Positions 1 through 3,235 of a stretch of DNA of 5,217 nt are shown here, one piece after another; position 1 is the first letter of the stretch; each line of letters begins with the position of its first letter. The DNA lies in assembly GCA_031285695.1 (NCBI GenBank), contig JAITVR010000060.1:1-5217 (forward strand), in the 5' to 3' direction. The notes beneath the pieces were generated by a model. It did no database searches, was not told where the DNA came from, and worked only from the letters and a program-made list of their open reading frames with translations. Source of the stretch: Prevotellaceae bacterium. Its GTDB lineage: Bacteria; Bacteroidota; Bacteroidia; Bacteroidales; UBA932. Position numbers and translations under genes: made by a program.

Positions 1-673
1 AGCCAAATACCGCGGGCATGTACGAAATGGTGCCTACGGTAGTTTTTTTGTTTTGCTCGCCGTGGCTTTCCTCCATGGCGCGCGGGTCAATAGCTTCGGG
101 CGAAAAAACAACTTTTACGTCGGTGCGAATGCCGCGCTGATGCAGCCTTTTGCGCAGCATGTACGCCAGCGGGCAGTGGTGCGATTTGTCAATATCCGCC
201 ACCTCTATTTTGGTGGGGTCGAGCCGCCCTCCGGCGCCCATGCTGCTTACCACGCGGAGCTTTTGCGCTAAGCATTTTTCTATAAAATTTACCTTGGGCA
301 AAAGCGTATCAATGGCATCGACCACGTAGTCGAATTTTTGCGCAAGCAGCGTGTCGAATTCCTCATCGCGTAAGTATTGCTGTACAAGGTTGATTTTTAT
401 TTCGGGGTTGATGTCGCGCAGCCGCGCCGCCATGATTTCGACCTTTGGCAGGCCAATGGTGGAGGTGAGCGCCAACAGCTGGCGGTTGCGGTTGCTGTGG
501 CTCACCACATCGCCGTCCACAATAGTAAGCGTGCCCACGCCTGCGCGGCACAGCATTTCGGCAGCGTAGGCGCCCACGCCGCCTACGCCCACCACCAAAA
601 TGTGAGCTTGCTGTAGCCGTTGCAGCCTTTCGTTGCCGAGCAAAAGGCGGGTGCGCGATTGCCAATCTTCCAT
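1..673 (-). CDS. tcdA: tRNA threonylcarbamoyladenosine dehydratase (TcdA/CsdL, ThiF/E1-like), 3' end cut off
   Basis: Family role: ATP-dependent cyclisation of t6A at position 37 of ANN-decoding tRNAs to ct6A, in the cytoplasm. I translated 224 residues from an ATG at 673; the frame is still open at the left window edge, so only a short C-terminal piece is missing (E. coli TcdA is about 268 residues). The E1/ThiF Rossmann fold is clear: GVGGVG at residues 29-34 binds the nucleotide, DGD at 53-55 and NRNRQ at 61-65 match the ATP site, K77 follows in GLPKVE, and DAIDT at 119-123 is the usual family motif. SMGAGGRLDPTKI (144-156) and TVGTISYMPAVFG at the end are typical of TcdA rather than MoeB or ThiF. 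No CxxC zinc pair is seen in the visible part. The ATG directly abuts the pdxB stop codon, so the two are almost surely co-transcribed and probably translationally coupled. Confidence 0.93.
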   Translation of the reverse strand, partial: MEDWQSRTRLLLGNERLQRLQQAHILVVGVGGVGAYAAEMLCRAGVGTLTIVDGDVVSHSNRNRQLLALTSTIGLPKVEIMAARLRDINPEIKINLVQQYLRDEEFDTLLAQKFDYVVDAIDTLLPKVNFIEKCLAQKLRVVSSMGAGGRLDPTKIEVADIDKSHHCPLAYMLRKRLHQRGIRTDVKVVFSPEAIDPRAMEESHGEQNKKTTVGTISYMPAVFG

Positions 674-1807
674 TTAACTTAGCATTGTTGTTGAGGGAAA
701 AATCTGTGCTACCGCTGACTTTTGCGCCTCATTTGCGTTGCGCAAAATTACCTTGTAGGCCGAAAAATCGCGGCGGTATTGGTACTGTTCGCGCAGCGCT
801 TCGCCCTGTGCCGGTGCGCAGCGCAGCGCAGCATCGTCGAGTAGGATAGGGTAGGTGTGGCGTGTAAGTTCGCACAAAATTTGCTGTACGCTTTTCTTAT
901 CGCAATCCAGCGTAATAGCTTGGTTGGGGAATTGCTGCAGCGATTTGCACGCCCAATCTTTTAAGGGTAAATTGAAGAATTTGGCCACCGCCTGCACGGC
1001 CATTTGCGTGGCCATGCTTTTGCCCTCAACGGAGTAGCCTGCCACGTGTGGCGTGCCGATGTCCACCATGCGGAGTAGCTCGGCGTCAATGTTGGGTTCG
1101 TGCTCCCACACATCGAGCGCAACGCCGCTCAGCTGCTTTTGCTGCAAAGCATTTTTCAGCGCAGCCTCGTCCACCACTTCGCCGCGCGATGAGTTGATGA
1201 AGAACGCGCCGCGCTTGAGCTGCGCAAAAAAATCAGCGTTGATTAAATGAAAAGTTTTGTGGGCCCCGCTGTGCGCAAGCGGTACGTGCAGGGTAACAAA
1301 ATCGGAATGCTGCGCTATGGTTTCGAGTGCAACAAAATCATTTTTTTTCTCAACTCTTTCGCGTGGCGGGTCGCACTGTAGCACGCGCAAACCCAGGGCT
1401 TGTGCCACTTGCAGCACGCGCTTGCCAACGTTTCCCACGCCAATAATTCCTAAGGTTTTTCCGCTTAAATCAAGCTTGTATTTGCTTGCCAACTCCAGCA
1501 GCGCAGCGGCCACGTACTGCTGCACCGCGCCCGAGTTGCAGCCTGCGGCGTTGGTCCACTCAATGCCGTTGCGTACGCAAAAATCGGTGTCGATATGGTC
1601 GTAGCCAATGGTGGCCGAGGCTATGAATTTTACAGCGGAATGCTTGAGCAGCGCGGCGCCGCACTGCGTGCGCGTGCGCACCACAAGGGCATGGGCGTGC
1701 TGTACGTGCGCGTGCAAAATAGCTGCGCCGTTCACGTATTCTACCTGAGCAAAGGGCTCAAAAACGCCTTGAATAAAGGGGATTTTATCGTCAACTACGA
1801 TTTTCAA
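674..1807 (-). CDS. pdxB: 4-phosphoerythronate dehydrogenase PdxB
   Basis: Family role: NAD-dependent oxidation of 4-phospho-D-erythronate to 2-oxo-3-hydroxy-4-phosphobutanoate, the step before SerC in the DXP-dependent pyridoxal phosphate pathway. It has 377 residues, like E. coli PdxB (378). The N-terminal substrate domain starts MKIVVDDKIP. A Rossmann NAD domain follows, with GVGNVG at 123-128 and CDPPR at 145-149. The D-2-hydroxyacid dehydrogenase catalytic set is intact: R208 in NSSRG, E237 in WEHEP, H254 in GTPHVAGYSVEGK. These positions equal those I recall for the E. coli enzyme. The C-terminal ~90 residues, including RRDFSAYKVI, match the PdxB dimerisation domain, which separates it from SerA and other relatives. 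The start codon is TTG: no ATG lies between it and an in-frame stop about 75 bases upstream, and the next methionine is residue 247. A second PdxB-like start lies at 3116-3148. Confidence 0.95.
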   Translation of the reverse strand: MKIVVDDKIPFIQGVFEPFAQVEYVNGAAILHAHVQHAHALVVRTRTQCGAALLKHSAVKFIASATIGYDHIDTDFCVRNGIEWTNAAGCNSGAVQQYVAAALLELASKYKLDLSGKTLGIIGVGNVGKRVLQVAQALGLRVLQCDPPRERVEKKNDFVALETIAQHSDFVTLHVPLAHSGAHKTFHLINADFFAQLKRGAFFINSSRGEVVDEAALKNALQQKQLSGVALDVWEHEPNIDAELLRMVDIGTPHVAGYSVEGKSMATQMAVQAVAKFFNLPLKDWACKSLQQFPNQAITLDCDKKSVQQILCELTRHTYPILLDDAALRCAPAQGEALREQYQYRRDFSAYKVILRNANEAQKSAVAQIFPSTTMLS

Positions 1808-1835
1808 TGCAGAAAAACTTATGGGTTTGAGGGGG

Positions 1836-1843
1836 CAAAAGTA
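1836..1843 (-). promoter_or_regulatory. Putative Bacteroidota -7 promoter element for pdxB-tcdA
   Basis: On the minus strand this reads TACTTTTG, an exact fit to the Bacteroidota primary sigma -7 consensus TAnnTTTG, ending 28 bases before the TTG start of pdxB. No good TTTG -33 box is seen. That position falls inside the left heptamer array, so the repeat block may have replaced or altered upstream promoter sequence. Confidence 0.45.
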
Positions 1844-1853
1844 GTGAAAATAG

Positions 1854-1902
1854 TGGTTAGTTGTTAGTTCATAGTTCTTAGTTCATAGGGATTAGTGGTT
1901 AG
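1854..1902 (+). repeat. Left heptamer array, seven units ending in TAG
   Basis: Seven consecutive 7-bp units: tggttag, ttgttag, ttcatag, ttcttag, ttcatag, ggattag, tggttag. TAG is invariant and the first four bases vary. Because 7 is not a multiple of 3, three units place a TAG stop in all three plus-strand frames. Confidence 0.8.
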
Positions 1903-1918
1903 AGAAAATCGGCTGCTG

Positions 1919-1940
1919 TTATGCTGAGCCTGCCGAAGAC
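1919..1940. repeat. Short dispersed repeat (GCTGAGCCTGCCGAAG type)
   Basis: The stretch around atgctgagcctgccgaag resembles a dispersed intergenic repeat seen in many unrelated bacterial genomes (the ATGCTGAGC...CGAAG type). Assignment is from memory, not from a search. It has no coding role and sits in the core of the inverted-repeat element. Confidence 0.5.
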
Positions 1941-1943
1941 CAC

Positions 1944-1976
1944 CGTCATTGCGAGGAGGAACGACGAAGCAATCTC
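1944..1976. repeat. Short palindromic dispersed repeat (GTCATTGCGAGGA...GAAGCAATCTC type)
   Basis: The segment begins cgtcattgcgagga and ends cgaagcaatctc, resembling a REP-like intergenic repeat found in many bacterial genomes (recalled, not searched). ATTGC at 1948-1952 pairs with GCAAT at 1969-1973, so it can form an imperfect hairpin. Together with the neighbour at 1919-1940 it makes a two-repeat core. Confidence 0.6.
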
Positions 1977-1981
1977 AAGCC

Positions 1982-2044
1982 CTAACAACTAACAACTAAC
2001 AACTAACAACTAACCACTAACAACTAATCTCTAACCTCTAATCC
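1982..2044 (-). repeat. Right heptamer array, nine units beginning CTA
   Basis: Nine consecutive 7-bp units: ctaacaa four times, then ctaacca, ctaacaa, ctaatct, ctaacct, ctaatcc. CTA is invariant, so on the minus strand every unit ends in TAG, the mirror image of the left array. The four identical copies suggest recent slippage expansion. The array supplies the stop codon and last residues of the open frame at 2024-2362. Confidence 0.85.
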
Positions 2045-2362
2045 CCAATTTTGTACTGTGAAAGTGTTAAATCTAATAGGATAATTTGTTCCGTTTAAGA
2101 TTTTTTCTACATTTGCTGCTGTTAATTGCTCAGTGGCGGCATTCGCAAGTATATTTTTATCCAAAAAAGCGGTTGCGAGTACACTCTTAGGTATATTTTT
2201 ACCCGAAAAAGCGGTTACGAGTACACTCACAAGTATATTTTTACCCGAAAAAGTGGTTGCGAGTAGCCTCGCAAATACATTTTCGCTCGAAAAAGCGGTT
2301 GCGAGCCCGCCCACAAGTATATTTTTGCCTGAAAAGCTGCTTGCGAGAAAAAGTTTTTCCAT
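2024..2362 (-). CDS. Doubtful repeat-encoded open frame, 112 codons
   Basis: I do not recognise this protein. The frame opens at an ATG (2362) and translates into five 14-residue units of the type LATAFSGKNILVSV, then a non-repeated tail rich in N and T. Its last residues (GLEVRD) and TAG stop come from the right heptamer array. Against a real gene: the opposite strand is also open through the repeat (2133-2405); no ribosome site is visible; and my hand count of about 25 differences between units spreads evenly over codon positions (about 7, 9, 9) instead of piling up at wobble sites. The unit length being a multiple of three explains the open frames. It is probably a by-product of the 42-bp DNA repeat, but a small expressed protein cannot be excluded. 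Confidence 0.2.
   Translation of the reverse strand: MEKLFLASSFSGKNILVGGLATAFSSENVFARLLATTFSGKNILVSVLVTAFSGKNIPKSVLATAFLDKNILANAATEQLTAANVEKILNGTNYPIRFNTFTVQNWGLEVRD
2147..2347. repeat. 42-bp tandem repeat array, about 4.8 copies
   Basis: Units start at 2147, 2189, 2231, 2273 and 2315; the last is partial and degrades after 2347. Copies 1-3 are close to identical; copies 4 and 5 diverge more. Conserved parts are aagtatattttt, an A-run, and gcggttgcgag; about ten bases before the next unit are the most variable. Each unit has a T-run, five bases, then an A-run that can pair. Unit 3 also holds a perfect 7-bp stem with a 4-base loop at 2257-2274 (ttgcgag/ctcgcaa). The array ends about 55 bases before the DUF6261 start codon, so it may act on that gene's expression. 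It could equally be a length-variable repeat with no function. Confidence 0.9.
2299..2327 (+). promoter_or_regulatory. Candidate Bacteroidota promoter for the DUF6261 gene inside the repeat array
   Basis: TATTTTTG at 2320-2327 in repeat unit 5 fits the -7 consensus TAnnTTTG. GTTG ending at 2301 in unit 4 lies 18 bases upstream, close to the usual ~19-base spacing for the TTTG -33 box. Transcription would start near 2331-2335 with a leader of roughly 70 bases. Units 1-3 carry the same arrangement but end TATTTTTA. The -33 match is only partial. Confidence 0.35.
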
Positions 2363-2379
2363 TTTTTATCACTATTTTT

Positions 2380-2390
2380 TAACCTCTAAT
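2380..2390 (+). repeat. Second copy of an 11-bp direct repeat (taacctctaat)
   Basis: taacctctaat occurs at 2032-2042, at the outer end of the right heptamer array, and again here, 11 bases before the DUF6261 start codon. Between the copies lie the 42-bp array and its unique flank. In heptamer register it reads as two isolated units (ttaacct, ctaattc), so it may be a stranded piece of the heptamer array. Confidence 0.6.
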
Positions 2391-2401
2391 TCTTATTTGC
2401 C

Positions 2402-3115
2402 ATGAAAATTGAAAGAAATGACCGCCCGCACATGCAGAACGAGGAGCACTTTCAGCTCAACACCGAGTTTCGCGACTTGGTAGTAAAGTACGGCCCGGCC
2501 GAGCTCAACATTGAGGCTGCCTTCAGCACCTTTCTTGCCCTATATCTTCAGGAAGATGAGGCGCTGCTAAAGGTTACCAAAAGCGCTTACACCGCCAAAA
2601 TACAGGAGGCCGACAGGCGGCGCGACCAGCTGTTTCGCGGCATGGTAGATGCCAATCGCTCAGCCCAAAATCACTTTAGGCCCGAGGTATGTGAGGCTGC
2701 ACAGCGGCTCAAAATTTTGTTTGACACATACGGCAACGTGGCCAAGCGCACGGCCAATAAAGAAACTGCCGCCCTGCACAGCTTGCAGCAGGAGCTAACG
2801 GGTGCCTATGCTGCCGATGCCGCGCAGGTGGGGCTGATAGAGTGGGCTACTGAGCTCAATGCCGCCAACCAGGCCTTTGACCTGCTAACCAAGAGCCGCT
2901 ATGAGGAAACTGCCCAGCGTACCGACCTTGTACTGCGCCAGGTGCGCCTACAGGTGGACGAAGCCTACCGCGCCGTAGTGAGCCGCATTGAAGCCCTAAT
3001 GCTGATAGATGGTGAGGCCAAGTACGAGCCCTTTGTGCGCCAGCTCAACGCCGTGGTGGAAAAGTATAGCAATACCATGGCTACCCGCAAGGGAAGGGCT
3101 GAGAAGAAGAGTTAA
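2402..3115 (+). CDS. DUF6261-type helical protein of unknown function
   Basis: The sequence matches the DUF6261 family of Bacteroidales as I remember it; its function is unknown to me and I assign none. The 237 residues are strongly helical and charged, with no signal peptide, membrane segment or Cys-rich site, so it is probably cytoplasmic. Recognisable blocks are NEEHFQ (13-18), EADRRRDQLFRGM (69-81), FDTYGNVAKR (107-116) and DEAYRAVVSRIEAL (186-199). The two halves resemble one another: DEALLKVTKSAY (52-63) with NQAFDLLTKSRY (156-167), and LKILFDTYGNVA (103-114) with LNAVVEKYSNTMA (215-227), suggesting an old internal duplication of a helical bundle. The ATG at 2402 is preferred to the ATG at 2432, since family members carry about 10-15 residues before NEEHFQ. 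It stands alone, divergent from pdxB and convergent with the receptor gene, behind a repeat-rich upstream region. Confidence 0.85.
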   Translation: MKIERNDRPHMQNEEHFQLNTEFRDLVVKYGPAELNIEAAFSTFLALYLQEDEALLKVTKSAYTAKIQEADRRRDQLFRGMVDANRSAQNHFRPEVCEAAQRLKILFDTYGNVAKRTANKETAALHSLQQELTGAYAADAAQVGLIEWATELNAANQAFDLLTKSRYEETAQRTDLVLRQVRLQVDEAYRAVVSRIEALMLIDGEAKYEPFVRQLNAVVEKYSNTMATRKGRAEKKS

Positions 3116-3148
3116 GGGGATTTTTTTATCGTCAACTATAAGCTTCAT
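3116..3148 (-). pseudogene. Duplicated 5' fragment of a pdxB-like gene
   Basis: On the minus strand an ATG at 3148 begins MKLIVDDKKIP, against MKIVVDDKIP of the intact pdxB. At DNA level the 15-mer ttttatcgtcaacta is shared with 1783-1797 and the adjoining aaggggat is shared too, separated only by a 3-base length difference in the T-run. The similarity stops at the DUF6261 stop codon (3113-3115), where the frame runs into the antisense of that gene. It keeps ATG where the present pdxB has TTG, and has its own promoter-like motif 19 bases upstream. It looks like a remnant of a duplicated or split gene start. A chance match is unlikely given the shared reading frame. Confidence 0.65.
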
Positions 3149-3167
3149 TTTGAGTTCTCGTAAGCAA

Positions 3168-3175
3168 CAAAGGTA
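3168..3175 (-). promoter_or_regulatory. Putative Bacteroidota -7 element of the pdxB-like remnant
   Basis: The minus strand reads TACCTTTG, an exact TAnnTTTG match, ending 19 bases before the remnant's ATG. It resembles TACTTTTG in front of the intact pdxB. No clear -33 TTTG is seen. If active it would now transcribe antisense into the DUF6261 gene. Confidence 0.4.
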
Positions 3176-3226
3176 GATAAATTGATAAACGCTTCGCGAT
3201 AAAATGATAAAACTTATCTCTTTATC
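3176..3226. other. GATAAA repeat cluster and AT-rich palindrome between convergent genes
   Basis: GATAAA occurs at 3176, 3184, 3198 and 3206. The last two face TTATC (3214-3218) and TTTATC (3221-3226), giving a palindrome with a 6-bp and a 5-bp stem separated by a 2x2 internal loop and a 3-base loop. It could be a weak bidirectional terminator for the receptor and DUF6261 genes, or an operator upstream of the pdxB-like remnant. It is AT-rich and lacks a clean T-tail. Confidence 0.3.
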
Positions 3227-3235
3227 CTTTAATCT

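Larger units (their letters stand above)
1851..2044. repeat. Composite inverted-repeat element: two heptamer arrays around a REP-like core
   Basis: The whole element lies between the pdxB promoter region and the 42-bp array. Its two arms are perfect inverted repeats over 19 bp (1851-1869 against 2001-2019). A second pair, 1891-1905 against 2028-2042, matches with one mismatch. The core (about 1903-1981) holds two short repeat types. No transposase or other coding capacity is present, so any mobility would need help from elsewhere. It could be a non-autonomous MITE-like element or an expanded intergenic repeat. Confidence 0.6.

Noticed and set aside
363..665. Open frames overlapping tcdA, pdxB and the receptor in other frames (for example 363-665, 1257-1604, 3551-3832, 4574-4903)
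   Set aside because: They are low-complexity or unnatural in composition and lie wholly over strongly supported genes on the established frame.
1595..1867. Plus-strand open frame over the pdxB start and promoter
   Set aside because: It is antisense to the conserved PdxB N-terminus and has no recognisable domain.
1851..2044. Complete insertion sequence
   Set aside because: The inverted repeats are simple heptamer arrays and the enclosed 80 bases encode no transposase.
2147..2347. 42-bp array as a CRISPR
   Set aside because: The conserved part takes up most of the unit and the variable part is only about 10 bases and still similar between copies, so there are no real spacers; no cas gene is present.
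2133..2405. Plus-strand open frame through the 42-bp array as a gene
   Set aside because: It is open mainly because the unit is a multiple of three; differences between units show no wobble bias, it has no family resemblance, and it runs into the DUF6261 start.
3085..3127. Intrinsic terminator for DUF6261 at the T-run after its stop
   Set aside because: A seven-T run follows the stop, but no stable stem precedes it; the T-run is explained by the pdxB-like remnant.
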